NCBI RefSeq assembly: GCF_013378445.1
Contig: NZ_JABXYK010000018.1
Coordinates: forward strand, 1 to 64,000
Reading direction: 5' to 3'
Source: Mycoplana rhizolycopersici
Lineage (GTDB): Bacteria; Pseudomonadota; Alphaproteobacteria; Rhizobiales; Rhizobiaceae
Length of the DNA: 64,000 nucleotides
In this document: positions 16,101 to 25,865 of the stretch, piece after piece
How the letters are laid out: each line of letters opens with the position of its first letter
How positions within the stretch are numbered: the first letter of the stretch is position 1
The notes under the pieces: model-generated
Told to the model about the DNA's origin: nothing
Seen by the model: the letters and a program-made list of their open reading frames with translations, nothing else
Databases searched by the model: none
Made by a program: the position numbers and the translations under genes

Positions 16101-16304
16101 GGCGTTCTCCACCTTCTTGCGGTGCTTGCCGGCCTTCGAGGCGATCTCGCGCTGGCTTTCCAGCGACGAGGCCTCTGCATCCGCTTCCAGCTGCTTCACC
16201 CAGTCGGAGACGCTGCCGGAGATCGGCGCGCCCTCGAATTCGGACTGGAGAGCTTCCTCGAAGCCGGGTTTCGAGGGGGATGATTTCTTCGGTGATCTGG
16301 CCAT
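13170..16304 (-). CDS. uvrB: excinuclease ABC subunit B
   Basis: DNA-damage-verifying helicase subunit of UvrABC. Starting at MARSPKKSS (16304) it is 1044 residues, against about 670 in E. coli; rhizobial UvrB has extra N- and C-terminal regions. Residues 1-180 are a charged N-terminal extension. Walker A is GVTGSGKT (213-220). The lesion-probing beta-hairpin follows ([21 protein letters not shown] region, about 267-287), then the DESH box ([12 protein letters not shown]), helicase motifs IV-VI and a UVR motif that binds UvrC ([18 protein letters not shown]). The C-terminal 200 residues are low-complexity and contain two palindromic insertions, ending in a basic tail ([15 protein letters not shown]). 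Two further copies of that tail lie downstream. Confidence 0.97.
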   Translation of the reverse strand: MARSPKKSSPSKPGFEEALQSEFEGAPISGSVSDWVKQLEADAEASSLESQREIASKAGKHRKKVENAARQHAEKVALEKSAGSAKGRTAVTAQKTSRGVSIGASSDPKTRAAAGLNPVAGLDVNLEEASSLNAGAAVTATVEALAKLIESGNPLHKNGEIWTPHRPPRPEKSEGGIEIRMVSEYEPAGDQPTAIKDLVEGLNSGERSQVLLGVTGSGKTFTMAKVIEATQRPALILAPNKTLAAQLYSEFKNFFPDNAVEYFVSYYDYYQPEAYVPRSDTYIEKDSSINEQIDRMRHAATRAILERDDCIIVASVSCIYGIGSVETYTAMTFQMTVGDRLDQRQLLADLVAQQYKRQDINFVRGSFRVRGDTIEIFPAHLEDAAWRISMFGDEIDAITEFDPLTGAKTGDLKSVKIYANSHYVTPRPTLNAAIKSIKDELKLRLAELEKAGRLLEAQRLEQRTRYDLEMLEATGSCAGIENYSRYLTGRKPGEPPPTMFEYIPDNALVFIDESHVTIPQIGGMYRGDFRRKATLAEYGFRLPSCMDNRPLRFEEWDAMRPDTIAVSATPGNWEMEQAGGVFAEQVIRPTGLIDPPVEIRSAKTQVDDVLGEIRDTAQRGYRTLVTVLTKRMAEDLTEYLHEQGVRVRYMHSDIDTLERIEIIRDLRLGAFDVLVGINLLREGLDIPECGFVAILDADKEGFLRSETSLIQTIGRAARNVDGKVILYADQITGSMQRAMDETARRREKQMAYNAEHGITPESVKARISDILDSVYERDHVRADISGVSGKGFADGGNLVGANLQTHLNALEKQMRDAAADLDFEKAARIRDEIKRLKAAELAVMDDPMAREEARSLERSGKAGRPLSALPGTSASDGEKGQAAASRSPSPRQPADGRVEGQSLFQKPSLDDMGPGTDTEIPSPRSRGEGARRADEGQSLFRKNCLDEMTVGRTEKPVTGALPEKPEEAKSTKKRFSPLLEGQPERGDAPAPRPSSPTPSSGASRGSADDAKPVVRGKVGVGSYEDPGEEKRKAKGKGKTGRPGR
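13497..13680. repeat. two RIME-like palindromic insertions inside uvrB
   Basis: One module (about 13497-13550) contains the palindrome CCTTCTCCCCGTGAACGGGGAGAAGG (13519-13544, central 20 bases symmetrical) and translates to [17 protein letters not shown] second (about 13600-13680) translates to [16 protein letters not shown]. Both precede a similar host segment ([11 protein letters not shown] and [11 protein letters not shown]), which is natural to the tail of rhizobial UvrB. Both are in frame and leave uvrB open. Confidence 0.65.
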
Positions 16305-16507
16305 GGGCGGAATATGGAGAGAGTCACCGGGAAAGGGAAGGGGGCACGAGTACAAAAGGGAAACGGATCGCGCGCGGCGTCGGCAGGCGGGGGCCATCAT
16401 GCCGCCATGGTTTTGGCGTTCCGCTTCGGCGTCGCGAATGCCTTTCGCAGGCCGCGCGAGAATCGTCTATGACATTGCGAAATCCCCTCAGGAACCGGAC
16501 CCCGCCC

Positions 16508-16861
16508 ATGCCTTTCGCCTTCAATCCCGCGGCCGTGTGGCCGATCGTGATGCTCTGCCTGTCCAACGTCTTCATGACCTTCGCGTGGTACGGCCATCTC
16601 AAGGTCAAGGCCGCGCCGCTCTATCTCGTCATCCTGGCGAGCTGGGCGATCGCCTTCTTCGAGTACTGCCTGGCGGTGCCCGCCAATCGCATCGGCCACG
16701 AGGTCTATTCCGCCGCCCAACTGAAGACGATCCAGGAGGTGATCACGCTGGTCATCTTCGCTGGCTTCTCGGTGTTCTTCCTCAAGGAGAGCCTGACCTG
16801 GAACCACCTCGTCGGCTTCGCCCTGATCGCCGCCGGCGCCGCCTTCGTCTTCAAGGGTTAG
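16508..16861 (+). CDS. DUF486 (DMT-superfamily) membrane protein
   Basis: A 117-residue protein with four predicted helices: AAVWPIVMLCLSNVFMTFAWYGHL near the N-terminus, APLYLVILASWAIAFFEYCL, TIQEVITLVIFAGFSVFFL and HLVGFALIAAGAAFVF at the end. The block FFEYCLAVPANRIGH is the hallmark of DUF486, a small family of the drug/metabolite transporter fold. The substrate is unknown. The ATG at 16508 gives the family-typical N-terminus. It lies divergent from uvrB and just upstream of, but not clearly in operon with, the DUF1800 gene. Confidence 0.9.
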   Translation: MPFAFNPAAVWPIVMLCLSNVFMTFAWYGHLKVKAAPLYLVILASWAIAFFEYCLAVPANRIGHEVYSAAQLKTIQEVITLVIFAGFSVFFLKESLTWNHLVGFALIAAGAAFVFKG

Positions 16862-16933
16862 TGAACGCGGGTCTCGGCGGAAAAGAAGTCGCAATCGCGC
16901 GCTAGTGGTTCTCCATAGAGAGGATGAAGCCTC

Positions 16934-18532
16934 ATGATCCCGTCCTTCGGCACGATCGCGGCGCATCGCTTCGGCCTCGGCCCGAGACCGGGCGAGCCGC
17001 CGGCGGAGGATGTGGATGCGCTGATGGCGCAGGTGCAGCGCGGCGTCGCCGAGACCTGTCCATTCCCCTATGACGGGATCGACGGACGGCGGGCGAGCTT
17101 CGCGCAGTTCCGAACCCTGTTTCGCGCAAACCAGGACGCCAAGAAGAACGGCACCGTACGCAAGGTCGGCGACCGTACGGTCAACCCCTACGAAATCGGG
17201 CTGACGGCAGCATCGTTGCGCGACCAGCATCTCAAGATCCGTCACGCGGTCGAATCGCCGAACGGTTTCTTCGAGCGGCTGGCCTCGTTCTGGTGCGGTC
17301 ATTTCGCCATCAGCGCCGGCAAGTCGAGCGCCATGCGCGTGCTGGTAGGGCTCTACGAGGCCGAGGCGCTGCGTCCCAATCTCGCCGGGTCGTTCAAACA
17401 GCTGTTGACTGCGGCGACGCTGCATCCGGCAATGCTGATCTATCTCGACCAGACCAAGTCGGTCGGGCCCGGCTCCGCCTACGGCGTCAAAAAGGGGCTC
17501 GGGCTGAACGAGAACCTCGCACGCGAGCTGATCGAGCTGCATACGTTGGGCGCCGGCAGCGGCTATACGCAGGACGACGTGCGTGCGGCGGCCTGTGTTC
17601 TGACCGGGCTGGACAGCGAAAGCTGGAAATTCAGAATGGCCTATCACCAGGACCGGGCCGAACCCGGCATCCACCGCGTTCTGGGCACCGACTATGGCGG
17701 TCCGGTGCGCCGCCTGGAAGACGTGAAGGCCCTGCTGTCGGATCTGGCCGGGAAGGAGGCGACGCGGCGCCACATCTGCCGCAAGCTCGTTGTCCATTTC
17801 ATCGCGGACGATCCGCCCACAGAGGTCGTCGAAGCCATGGTGGCGGCGTGGTCCGAAAGCGACGGCAATCTGCCGGACGTCTACCGGGCGATGCTGGAGC
17901 ATCCGCGCAGCTGGGAACAGGAAGGGCAGAAGGCGCGGCAGCCCTATGAATTCGTCGTCGCCGGGCTTCGCGCGCTGAACGTGCCGGGCGACGCGCTCGC
18001 ACCGGTTCGGGTGGCGGACGTGCAATCGATGGTAGCGGCAGGAGCGGAGACAGGAACGATGGCTGAGCCGGCCCAGCCGGCCATGGCGAAGCCGGTGGCT
18101 GGCAACGACATGGACATGACGGGAGTTTCCGGTGCCGGCGTTGAAAGAAACACACCGGCGGCAATGAGCGAGACCGGCGGGGTGGGGCTCGTGGCCGCTC
18201 CGACTGCCGACGGGCGCATTCCGTTCCGGGCCAACCCCTATTCCGTGGGCGCGCTGAGCCGGTTCGGTCAGCCGATGTGGAAGCCGGCCAGCCCGGCCGG
18301 ATGGGATGAGAATCTCGCAAGCTGGATCACCGCCAGCCAGCTGACCGAGCGGATCGCCTGGTCCCGAACGCTGGTCGCTCGGTTCGGCGAAGGGCAGGAT
18401 CCGCGCGGGCTCCTGCAGGCGACGCTGGGCGATCTGGCCCGGGACGACACCATTCAGTCGGTCGCGCGCGCACCGAGCCGCGAGATCGGACTGGCGATGG
18501 TGCTGGCCTCGCCGGAATTCAACAGGCGCTGA
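16934..18532 (+). CDS. DUF1800 domain protein
   Basis: A 532-residue protein with the DUF1800 opening (AAHRFGLGPRPGEP, residues 8-21) and core blocks SFWCGHFAIS, LIYLDQ, NLARELIELHTLG and ITASQLTERIAWS. Family members are usually encoded next to a DUF1501 protein, as here, and are thought to act together at or outside the cell membrane; the biochemistry is unknown. No signal peptide is evident at the N-terminus. A low-complexity insertion (about residues 360-430, rich in Ala, Met, Gly and Pro) interrupts the domain before the C-terminal part resumes at FRANPYSVGALSRFG. A good GAGAGGA site supports ATG 16934. The DUF1501 gene starts 12 bases after its stop. Confidence 0.92.
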   Translation: MIPSFGTIAAHRFGLGPRPGEPPAEDVDALMAQVQRGVAETCPFPYDGIDGRRASFAQFRTLFRANQDAKKNGTVRKVGDRTVNPYEIGLTAASLRDQHLKIRHAVESPNGFFERLASFWCGHFAISAGKSSAMRVLVGLYEAEALRPNLAGSFKQLLTAATLHPAMLIYLDQTKSVGPGSAYGVKKGLGLNENLARELIELHTLGAGSGYTQDDVRAAACVLTGLDSESWKFRMAYHQDRAEPGIHRVLGTDYGGPVRRLEDVKALLSDLAGKEATRRHICRKLVVHFIADDPPTEVVEAMVAAWSESDGNLPDVYRAMLEHPRSWEQEGQKARQPYEFVVAGLRALNVPGDALAPVRVADVQSMVAAGAETGTMAEPAQPAMAKPVAGNDMDMTGVSGAGVERNTPAAMSETGGVGLVAAPTADGRIPFRANPYSVGALSRFGQPMWKPASPAGWDENLASWITASQLTERIAWSRTLVARFGEGQDPRGLLQATLGDLARDDTIQSVARAPSREIGLAMVLASPEFNRR

Positions 18533-18544
18533 GGAGCGGATGCG

Positions 18545-19714
18545 ATGACGACAGATTTCAGCCGCCGCACATTCCTTGGCGCCGCCTGCTGCGTGGCGGC
18601 CGCACCGCTCGCGACCCCCGTCACCTTTGCGGCCTTGCCCGGCGACAACCGGCTCGTCACGATCGTCCTGCGCGGCGCGATGGACGGACTGGCGCTCGTG
18701 CAGCCCTATGGCGATCCCGCCCTGCGGCTGCTGCGCCCGAAGTTGTCGCTGTTGCCGGAGCAGGGCCTGCACGATCTCGACGGTTACTTCGGCCTGCATC
18801 CGGCCGCCGAGGCCTTGCTGCCGCTGTGGCGTGCGGGCGAGCTCGGCTTCGTCAACGCCATTTCGACGCCCTACCGCTCTGGCCGTAGCCATTTCGACGG
18901 GCAGGACATGCTTGAGAGCGGCGGCGCCGCCGTGCAAGACGAGCGTACGGGGTGGCTGAACAGGGCGATCGCCGGCATAACGCGCGGCAGCGCGCGAAAG
19001 GCCATCGACGTGAATACGACGTCCGAACTCATCCTTGCGGGGCCGAACCCGGTCGACGTCTGGTCGACGCGGGCGAACCTGGAGCTGGCCGACGACGAGC
19101 GAAGTTTTTTCACACGTCTGTATCGCAATGATCCCGTCTTTGCCGCCGCGATGGCAGAGGCAGTCGCGACGGACATGTTTTCCGACGGCATCTATGCGGG
19201 CGAAAAACGCAGCAGCGGCGTCGAATCGGTGGCAAGGCTCGCCGCCGGCATGCTTTCCGGGGAGCACCGAATCGCCAGCTTCTCGATCTCCGGCTGGGAC
19301 ACCCATGTCGGTCAGGATCGCACCTTCAAAAAGCCGGTCGGCGAGCTTTGCACGGCGATCCTGACGCTAAAGGCAAACCTGCGGCCGGACGTCTGGCGCA
19401 GGACGGCGATCCTGGCGATCACGGAATTCGGCCGGACGGCGCAGGAGAATGGTTCCGCCGGCACCGACCACGGTACCGGTGGCGTGGCGATCATTGCAGG
19501 CGGTGCGGTTGCCGGTGGCAGGATACACGGCAACTGGCCAACGCTTTCCGAAGCAAGCCTTCTCGATGGGCGGGACCTGCAGCCGACCACGGACTTGCGG
19601 CAGCTCGCTGCCGCAATGCTCTATCAGCAGTTCGGCATTTCCGCCAAGGCGCTGGGCAGCAGCGTGTTTCCGGGGCTGACGCTGGAGACCGGCGCGAGCT
19701 ACCTGCGCGGCTGA
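18545..19714 (+). CDS. DUF1501 domain protein, Tat-exported
   Basis: A 389-residue protein beginning with a twin-arginine signal (FSRRTFLGAA, residues 5-14, then a hydrophobic Ala-rich stretch). DUF1501 relates to the alkaline phosphatase/sulfatase fold. Recognisable blocks are VTIVLRGAMDGLALVQPYGD, DGYFGLHPAAEALLPLW, HFDGQDMLESG, GWDTHVGQ and TEFGRTAQENGSAGTDHGTG near the C-terminus; the last resembles the metal-binding end of the fold. It is co-transcribed with the upstream DUF1800 gene. Its stop abuts the stop of the convergent gene at 19715 with no spacer. Confidence 0.93.
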   Translation: MTTDFSRRTFLGAACCVAAAPLATPVTFAALPGDNRLVTIVLRGAMDGLALVQPYGDPALRLLRPKLSLLPEQGLHDLDGYFGLHPAAEALLPLWRAGELGFVNAISTPYRSGRSHFDGQDMLESGGAAVQDERTGWLNRAIAGITRGSARKAIDVNTTSELILAGPNPVDVWSTRANLELADDERSFFTRLYRNDPVFAAAMAEAVATDMFSDGIYAGEKRSSGVESVARLAAGMLSGEHRIASFSISGWDTHVGQDRTFKKPVGELCTAILTLKANLRPDVWRRTAILAITEFGRTAQENGSAGTDHGTGGVAIIAGGAVAGGRIHGNWPTLSEASLLDGRDLQPTTDLRQLAAAMLYQQFGISAKALGSSVFPGLTLETGASYLRG

Positions 19715-20305
19715 TCAATTGAGGACGTCGAAGGCACGGAAGATCCAGCTGATCTGGTAGATCAGGCCGGCGGAGACGAAAGCCGCGTGAAACGTCCGGT
19801 TGGCCGTCATCATCGCGATAGCGCAGAGCACTATATAGGTGCCGTTGCGCAGCGGATACTCGTAGCCGAAGGACTCGAAATAGGGCAGCCCCTTCAATGC
19901 GGTGTCGGCAAGGTCGACTGTGTAGGCAAGCGCCAGAAAGCCGAAAAACCAAGCCCTGCGCGACAGGAAGTAATCCTCATAGCCGCTGTATTCCTCGATC
20001 GAGGTGGGAAACAGCAGGACGCACAGGAAGAAGAACAGGCAGGCGAAGCCGATCAGGAACATGTAGACGGCGAAGTCGATCGACGTCAGGGCAGCCAGCC
20101 GGTATTCCCACCACCAGAAATGCAGCAGGAACAGGAACATCGACAGCACCCAGCCGAGATGGACCCAATAGATGCGCGTCCGGCCGGGATGCTGGATGAA
20201 TACCGCCAGGCCGGTCAGTAGGCGTGCGATCGAGAGGCTGAGAACCATGCCGACGACGACGCGGATATGGTTGAACAGGGCTGGATCCGTCGCCGGGTGG
20301 TCCAT
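19715..20305 (-). CDS. integral membrane protein, unknown function
   Basis: A 196-residue protein from the ATG at 20305 (MDHPATDPALFNH). Six hydrophobic helices can be read, among them VVVGMVLSLSIARLLTGLAVFI, WVHLGWVLSMFLFLLHFWWW, FAVYMFLIGFACLFFFLCVLLF and FFGFLALAYTVDLADTAL. An acidic Tyr-rich loop (SIEEYSGYEDYF) lies between helices 3 and 4. I do not recognise a named family. Upstream codons in frame to 20407 are Arg/Pro-rich and were excluded. It is convergent with the DUF1501 gene and probably transcribed alone. Confidence 0.75.
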   Translation of the reverse strand: MDHPATDPALFNHIRVVVGMVLSLSIARLLTGLAVFIQHPGRTRIYWVHLGWVLSMFLFLLHFWWWEYRLAALTSIDFAVYMFLIGFACLFFFLCVLLFPTSIEEYSGYEDYFLSRRAWFFGFLALAYTVDLADTALKGLPYFESFGYEYPLRNGTYIVLCAIAMMTANRTFHAAFVSAGLIYQISWIFRAFDVLN

Positions 20306-20484
20306 CGGACACTGTCTCCATGTCGGGAGGCGGCGAAGGGACCGGGCCGGTGAGAGCGGCGTGCGGTCGCAGTGCACGGGCTGGGGCTCCCGCGGCCGCG
20401 TGATCATTGCAACTTTTGCGGCAGATTGTCAGAGGCGCGCGACGAAGTCCACCGTCCGCCCGGCCACGGAGCGCGCGGCGCGTC

Positions 20485-20871
20485 CTATTCTGCAGGAACG
20501 ACGGCAGGACGACCTTCGTGGTCGAGCGCCACCATGACGAAGGTGGCGCCTGTCACCTTGTCGAGGCGGCCGGTCAGATAACGGTGGGCCCAGGCTTCGA
20601 CCAGAAGCGTGATCGACGTGCGCCCGACGTGTGTGACTTCGGTATAGACGTTGATCGTATCGCCGATCTTCACGGGCAGCTCGAATGCCATTTCGCGAAC
20701 GGCACGGGTGACGACGCGGCCGCGGGCGCGCTCGGCCGCGCGGATGCCGGCAGCAAGGTCCATCTGCGACATGACCCAGCCGCCAAAAATATCGCCGGCC
20801 GCATTGGCATCGCCGGGCATGGCAAGGGTCCTGAGCGTCAACTGGCCGTGTGGAGAGGCGGGGTCGGTCAT
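20485..20871 (-). CDS. acyl-CoA thioesterase, YciA-like hotdog
   Basis: A 128-residue single hotdog-domain protein that should hydrolyse acyl-CoA esters in the cytoplasm. Family blocks are TLAMPGDANAAGDIFGGWVM with the catalytic Asp at about residue 25, then MDLAAGIRA, and VGDTINVYTEV-like IGDTINVYTEV. The Gly-Asp-x-Phe-Gly-Gly-Trp motif is diagnostic of the YciA/BACH group. The start at 20871 (MTDPAS) has a GGGAG site eight bases upstream. It is a single gene, divergent from the chemoreceptor at 21090. Confidence 0.92.
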   Translation of the reverse strand: MTDPASPHGQLTLRTLAMPGDANAAGDIFGGWVMSQMDLAAGIRAAERARGRVVTRAVREMAFELPVKIGDTINVYTEVTHVGRTSITLLVEAWAHRYLTGRLDKVTGATFVMVALDHEGRPAVVPAE

Positions 20872-21089
20872 GAATCGGTGCTCCCTGTATCGCATCTCCG
20901 TTTAGCCCAGTCTCGCGCGGTGAGAAAGGCGGCGGTGGGCGGCGGTGCCTGGCAAGCGGGAATATGTCGGTAAAACCGGCGTCCAGACCCATGATTTGAT
21001 ATGTGATAATTTAGTCGAATTTAACCTATCCAACCAAATATCCGGGCAAACCGGGAGGAATTGTCGACCGGACTATGAGGGGGCATTTC

Positions 21090-22901
21090 GTGAGCAACTT
21101 GAAGATTTCTGCCAGACTCTATCTGCTGGTCGGCGTGGCCTTGGCCGTGTTTTCCGCTGTATCCGTCTACACGCTGTTTCACTACCAGGATCTGATGGTG
21201 GTGGAGCGCAAGGCCAAACTACGGGCGATGGACGAGAGCCTGGTCAAGCTGTTCGAGTTCTATCACGGGCAGGAGACGGCCGGCGTGCTGAGTCGCGAGG
21301 AAGCGCAGGCGCGCGCCAAGGACGCGGTCCGGGCGCTGCGCTACGAGGGCAGCGGCTATTTCTGGATCAACGACCTCGATGCCCGCGTCCTGATGCATCC
21401 GATCAAGCCGGAAATGGACAACACCGACCAGTCCGGCATGAAGGATCCCGACGGCAAATTCATCTTCAAGGAATTCGCACAGGTGGCGAAGACCAAAGGT
21501 GAGGGTTTCGTCGACTATTACTGGCCGAAGCCCGGTGCCGACGAGCCGGTGCTGAAATATTCGCATGTCGCCGGCTTTGCGCCCTGGGGCTGGGTGGTCG
21601 GCACTGGCGTCTATTCCGACGACCTCGCCGCCATGTTCCGCAGCAACGCGCTCTTCATGGCGGGCCTGCTCGGACTGGGTGCGGGTGCAATCGTGTTGCT
21701 CGCCTATGCGATCGTTCGCAGCGTCGTGCTGCCGATCGAACGGCTGAAGGCATCGATGGAAGCGATCGGACGCGAGGATGTTTCGGGCGAGGTGCCGGAA
21801 ACGGGGCGCGGAGACGAAATCGGCGACATGGCGAAGGTGGTCGCGGTCCTGCGCGACACGGTTGAGGAGCGGGCCGAACTGCGCCGCCGCGAAGGCGAGC
21901 AGCAGCGCCGGCTCGATGCCGAGCGCAGCGAGGGCGAACACCGTCAGCGCGCACACAGCCAGTCGCAGGCGGATGCGATGGCGATCCTCGGCAAGGCTCT
22001 TGAACAACTGGCGCGCGGCGACCTGTCCGCACGGATCGGTGCCATGGCGCCGGAATATGCCAAGCTGCGCGACGACTTCAACCAGGCGGCGCAGGCGCTC
22101 AACGGCGTGATTTCCGCGATCGCCCATTCGACCGACGTGGTGCACGGCAACGCTGGCGGCATCGCTGCTGCGGCCGACAATCTGTCCCATCGCACCGAGC
22201 AGCAGGCCGCTTCCCTCGAGGAGACGGCAGCCGCGCTGGACGAAATCACCGTCGCCGTTCGCAGCGCCTCCGATCGTGCCTCCGAGGCAAGCCGCATGGT
22301 TGCCCAGACGCGCGACAGTGCCGGTCGTTCCGGCGCCATCGTCCGCGACGCGGTGGCGGCCATGGGCCGGATCGAGGACGCCTCCAGCCGCATCAGCCAG
22401 ATCATCGGCGTGATCGACGAGATCGCGTTCCAGACGAACCTTCTTGCACTGAATGCGGGCGTCGAGGCGGCGCGCGCAGGCGAGGCGGGCAGGGGATTTG
22501 CGGTCGTGGCACAGGAAGTGCGCGAACTGGCCCAGCGGTCCGCCAAGGCCGCCAAGGAGATCAAGGGGCTGATCGGAAATTCGGCGATGGAAGTCGAAAA
22601 CGGGGTGGCGCTGGTGCGCTCGACCGGCGAGGCGCTGGCGGAGATCGAGCATCTCGTCAACCAGGTCAACGATCAGGTCAAGCTGATTGCGACCGCCGCC
22701 CGCGAACAGTCCGTCGGTCTTGCCGAGGTCAACACCGCGGTGAACCAGATGGACCAGATGACCCAGCAGAATGCGGCGATGGTCGAGGAGACCAACGCGG
22801 CCGGCCAGACACTGACGGAGGAAAGCGCGCAGCTGCGGTCGCTGTTGCAGAATTTCCGCCTTTCGACGCAGCAGGAAGCCGCGCAGATGCGCGCGGCCTG
22901 A
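21090..22901 (+). CDS. methyl-accepting chemotaxis protein with sCache_2 sensor
   Basis: A transmembrane chemoreceptor of 603 residues. TM1 is about residues 9-30 and a periplasmic single-Cache domain spans 31-185 ([17 protein letters not shown], then [13 protein letters not shown]). TM2 is near 187-210, followed by HAMP, a charged coiled coil and the signalling hairpin with the CheA/CheW-binding tip [20 protein letters not shown]. The Cache type usually senses small carboxylates or other metabolites, but the ligand cannot be told. Two starts are possible: ATG 21075 or GTG 21090; the latter has AGGGGG at ideal spacing. The C-terminus (QMRAA) lacks the CheR-binding pentapeptide. It ends in a strong terminator. 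Confidence 0.95.
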   Translation: MSNLKISARLYLLVGVALAVFSAVSVYTLFHYQDLMVVERKAKLRAMDESLVKLFEFYHGQETAGVLSREEAQARAKDAVRALRYEGSGYFWINDLDARVLMHPIKPEMDNTDQSGMKDPDGKFIFKEFAQVAKTKGEGFVDYYWPKPGADEPVLKYSHVAGFAPWGWVVGTGVYSDDLAAMFRSNALFMAGLLGLGAGAIVLLAYAIVRSVVLPIERLKASMEAIGREDVSGEVPETGRGDEIGDMAKVVAVLRDTVEERAELRRREGEQQRRLDAERSEGEHRQRAHSQSQADAMAILGKALEQLARGDLSARIGAMAPEYAKLRDDFNQAAQALNGVISAIAHSTDVVHGNAGGIAAAADNLSHRTEQQAASLEETAAALDEITVAVRSASDRASEASRMVAQTRDSAGRSGAIVRDAVAAMGRIEDASSRISQIIGVIDEIAFQTNLLALNAGVEAARAGEAGRGFAVVAQEVRELAQRSAKAAKEIKGLIGNSAMEVENGVALVRSTGEALAEIEHLVNQVNDQVKLIATAAREQSVGLAEVNTAVNQMDQMTQQNAAMVEETNAAGQTLTEESAQLRSLLQNFRLSTQQEAAQMRAA

Positions 22902-22956
22902 CGTTCAAATCGGCAGTTCCGTCAACGGTATGCGGCCAGGAGGTTTGACAGACAGT

Positions 22957-22985
22957 AACGGCTCGGCGCTTGCGCCGGGCCGTTT
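22957..22985 (+). terminator. terminator of the sCache chemoreceptor gene
   Basis: Hairpin AACGGC-TC-GGCGC / GCGCC-GG-GCCGTT around a TTGC loop, followed by TTTCCC. It lies 55 bases after the stop. Confidence 0.7.
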
Positions 22986-23207
22986 CCCATAGCGGCCATG
23001 GGCTGCCGCTCTATCCGGCGAGTTGCCGCGAAACCCTTCGTTTACCCTGCCGTTCTAAAATTTCGTTGATTTGCAGGGGCGTAGCATTGCGCCGCGCGGC
23101 GTGTCCGTTTCGTCCCAAATGCGAACATAGGATGTCTGCACCATGCCGGAATACGTGGCGGTTGGCCTTCTGCCGGCTGTCGGACCGCAAGCGGAATGGG
23201 AAGTGCC

Positions 23208-24446
23208 ATGAGTATCGCGTCTGCCTTTTCATCCGGTCTTCCGGCCGCGCTGCTGGCGACGCTGCTGCTCGCCGCGTGCTCGGACGGGATGATGCCGCCG
23301 GCAAGCATCGACGGCGAAAGCACGGTCAACGCGATCAGGCCTGCGGGTGAGCCGCGTGCGCGACGTATGTCCGGCGACGCCGCCGCGGCCTATCCCGCGA
23401 CGGGGATGCCGGTCACGGTCGCGGGAAACAGCGCCGTGGTCACGGACGACGCATACGGTGGGGGGCAGGCTCAGCCAGCCGGCGCCTTGCCGAAGATCGA
23501 CAGCGACGAGGCAATGGGCGTGACGGAGCCGCAGGTCGCCTACGGGACGATGCAGGTACCGCAGGATGGCGTGAACATGGATGCCGGGCTCGGCGTTGCG
23601 CCCGTCCAAGGGCTTGCCGAGGCGCAGGCCGAGGAGATCGCGGAAGGCAACGCCACCCAGGTCGTGGTCGACGGCATCGGGACGGATGCGCCCCGGCAAC
23701 TGGACGGGCCTGCGTCCACGCCGGAGCAGATGTCAATGCCGACGACAATGCCGATGTCTGGCGCCGGCGCGGAGCTGGGCGGTTCCGCCCCGGCGGCTGC
23801 AACGGCAGCACCGGCATCGCAGCAGGAGAAGGTCGCCTATATCCCCCGCTTCAGCAATCCGATGTCGGTGCCGGAAACGCTGGGCGGGATGCCGGCGGCG
23901 GAGAAGGCCTGTCGGCAGCGGCTGCAGCGGCTGGGTGTAAAGTTCCGCGACCTGCCGCGGATCGGCAAGGGCAATTCCTGCGGCATAGCCTATCCGATCG
24001 AACTGCAGGGCCTGTCCGGCGGCATCCAGATCAAGCCGGCCGCGCAGGTGAACTGCCAGATCACCGAGGCGTTCGCGCGCTGGGTGAAGAACGAACTCGC
24101 GCCGTCAGCGCGCATGCGCTACCTCTCCGGCGTCAAGTCGATCCACCAGATGTCGTCCTATTCCTGCCGTACGATGAACTCGCGGCGCGGCGCCGCCATG
24201 TCGGAACACGCCAAGGGCAACGCCATCGACGTCGGCAAGATCGTCCTCAACAGCGGCAAGGCGATCCTCGTCCGCAACAAGAGCTTCTTCGCCTTTCGCG
24301 AGAAGGGGTTGCTGAAGGCGGTGCGCAGCGACAGCTGCAAGTATTTCACCACGGTGCTCGGCCCTGGAAGCGACCGCTTCCACAAGGATCACTTTCACTT
24401 CGATCTCAGGATGCGCAAGTCGGGATATCGTCACTGCAGCCTTTGA
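23208..24446 (+). CDS. extensin-like family lipoprotein
   Basis: A 412-residue protein. The signal peptide ends in a lipobox (LLLAAC, Cys24), so it is probably a lipoprotein. Residues 25-220 are low-complexity and rich in Ala, Gly, Pro, Met and Gln. The C-terminal 190 residues are the extensin-like domain: EKACRQRLQRLGV, CGIAYPIELQGL, MSEHAKGNAIDVG and DRFHKDHFHFDL. The His/Asp motifs AxGNAIDV and HxDHFHFD resemble metal-dependent M15-like peptidoglycan peptidases, so a cell-wall role is likely. ATG 23208 has a GGGAAG site, which is better than the ATG at 23196. Confidence 0.92.
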   Translation: MSIASAFSSGLPAALLATLLLAACSDGMMPPASIDGESTVNAIRPAGEPRARRMSGDAAAAYPATGMPVTVAGNSAVVTDDAYGGGQAQPAGALPKIDSDEAMGVTEPQVAYGTMQVPQDGVNMDAGLGVAPVQGLAEAQAEEIAEGNATQVVVDGIGTDAPRQLDGPASTPEQMSMPTTMPMSGAGAELGGSAPAAATAAPASQQEKVAYIPRFSNPMSVPETLGGMPAAEKACRQRLQRLGVKFRDLPRIGKGNSCGIAYPIELQGLSGGIQIKPAAQVNCQITEAFARWVKNELAPSARMRYLSGVKSIHQMSSYSCRTMNSRRGAAMSEHAKGNAIDVGKIVLNSGKAILVRNKSFFAFREKGLLKAVRSDSCKYFTTVLGPGSDRFHKDHFHFDLRMRKSGYRHCSL

Positions 24447-24938
24447 TCGGCTTTCACCCTGTTTGGGCTGAAGGAAAAAAAGGACCGGCCCTGGAGCCGG
24501 CCAAGTTACGCTTCATCAGGGCGTCGCGGCTGCGCCGACGCGATACAGGTGGCCAGCGGAAGGGGATCCCGCGGGCGGCGCTTCCTTGCGGATGGTTCAT
24601 CCATCCGTCCGGCCTTGCCAAGGGGACAGCAAGGCGGAGGCGATGTCGCAATCATTGCGAGCGGAAAGCGCCGGGGCGACGCGGTGGCGGCTTCCTGCCT
24701 CGGCTCCGAGGATGATTGAAGACCGTCACGGTTTCATGACAGTTGACCGGTCTTGCTTGGAGCTCTGCGCCGATCTGCAGCATCTGCGTGTGCACGTGAC
24801 ATTTTTTCGCCTCGGGGGATGAAATCGGCCGCAGCCGGTCCCATATAGCGGCGCACCCCGCCATTTCCGGCAGAGCGCGCGTCTCCGGGTACCCAGAGAC
24901 CGTCCTGCCTGCTTCCCGCCACTTGCATTGGTCCATTC
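24447..24938. other. intergenic region with an orphan hairpin
   Basis: Nearly 490 bases without a convincing gene. At 24471-24499 an imperfect GGCCGGC/GCCGG hairpin is preceded on the plus strand by a run of A, so it would terminate a minus-strand transcript, yet no minus-strand gene is present. Another hairpin-prone stretch (GCGGATGG..CCATCCGT, 24590-24610) lies in the middle. A small RNA on the minus strand is possible. Confidence 0.3.
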
Positions 24939-25865
24939 ATGGCTCCCATCGTCAGCATCCAGAACCTCACCAAGAGCTATGCCAGCGGCTTCCAGGCTTT
25001 GAAGGGGGTGAACCTCGACATCGAGGAAGGCGAAATCCTCGCGCTGCTCGGCCCCAACGGCGCCGGCAAGACGACAATGATTTCCATCATCTGTGGCATC
25101 GTCATGCCGAGCGGCGGCCGCGTGACCGTCGCCGGCCACGACGTGGTCAAGGATTTCCGTCGCACGCGCGAGATCATCGGCCTCGTACCGCAGGAGCTGA
25201 CGCTCGATGCCTTCGAGACCGTGTTCAACACCGTGGCCTTTTCCCGCGGACTGCACGGCAAGAAGCCCGATCCGGTACTGATTGAACGCATCCTTCGCGA
25301 GCTGTCGCTGTGGGACAAGAAGGATTCCATGCTCCGGCACCTGTCCGGCGGCATGCGCCGGCGCGTTTTGATCGCCAAGGCGCTCTCCTACGAACCGAAG
25401 GTGCTCTTCCTCGACGAGCCGACCGCGGGCGTCGACGTGGCCCTGCGCAAGGACATGTGGCAACTGGTCGAGCGGCTGCGCGCCTCCGGCGTCACGATCA
25501 TCCTGACGACGCACTACATCGAGGAGGCCGAGGAGATCGCCGATCGCATCGGCGTCATCAACAAGGGCGAGATCCTGCTCGTGGAGGATAAGGCGGCGCT
25601 GATGCAGAAACTCGGACGCAAGACGTTGACGGTCGAGCTTGCGGAACCGGTCGCTGTCGTTCCCGAAGCCTTGGCGCGTTTCAATCTGCGGATCGGGAGC
25701 GAAGGCCGCGCCCTGATCTACGACTATGAAACGAGCGGCGAGCGCACTGGCATCACGGGGTTATTGAGCGCGATCGCGCAAGAGGGTTTTCGGCTGAAGG
25801 ACGTCTCGACGCAGCAGAGCACGCTGGAAGACATCTTCGTCGAACTGGTGGGAGAGGCGAAATGA
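24939..25865 (+). CDS. yadG: ABC-2 type exporter ATP-binding protein (YadG-like)
   Basis: A 308-residue ABC ATPase. Walker A is GPNGAGKTT (residues 39-47), the Q-loop lies in LVPQELTL, the signature is HLSGGMRRR, Walker B is [12 protein letters not shown], and the switch His is in [10 protein letters not shown]. The C-terminal 80 residues are the accessory domain of drug/polysaccharide-type exporters. Its stop overlaps the ATG of the permease gene (ATGA), so the two subunits are coupled. The pair resembles E. coli YadG/YadH, whose substrate is unknown. Confidence 0.93.
   Translation: MAPIVSIQNLTKSYASGFQALKGVNLDIEEGEILALLGPNGAGKTTMISIICGIVMPSGGRVTVAGHDVVKDFRRTREIIGLVPQELTLDAFETVFNTVAFSRGLHGKKPDPVLIERILRELSLWDKKDSMLRHLSGGMRRRVLIAKALSYEPKVLFLDEPTAGVDVALRKDMWQLVERLRASGVTIILTTHYIEEAEEIADRIGVINKGEILLVEDKAALMQKLGRKTLTVELAEPVAVVPEALARFNLRIGSEGRALIYDYETSGERTGITGLLSAIAQEGFRLKDVSTQQSTLEDIFVELVGEAK

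Noticed and set aside
13887-16283. Open frame of 798 codons on the plus strand opposite uvrB
   Set aside because: It is a mirror of the GC-rich uvrB coding frame, Asp/Val/Leu/Arg-rich with no family features, and uvrB on the other strand is certain.
16397-19306. Open frame of 969 codons on the minus strand opposite the DUF1800/DUF1501 genes
   Set aside because: Shadow frame caused by high GC; His/Arg/Gln-rich composition and no recognisable domain, while both plus-strand genes are clear.
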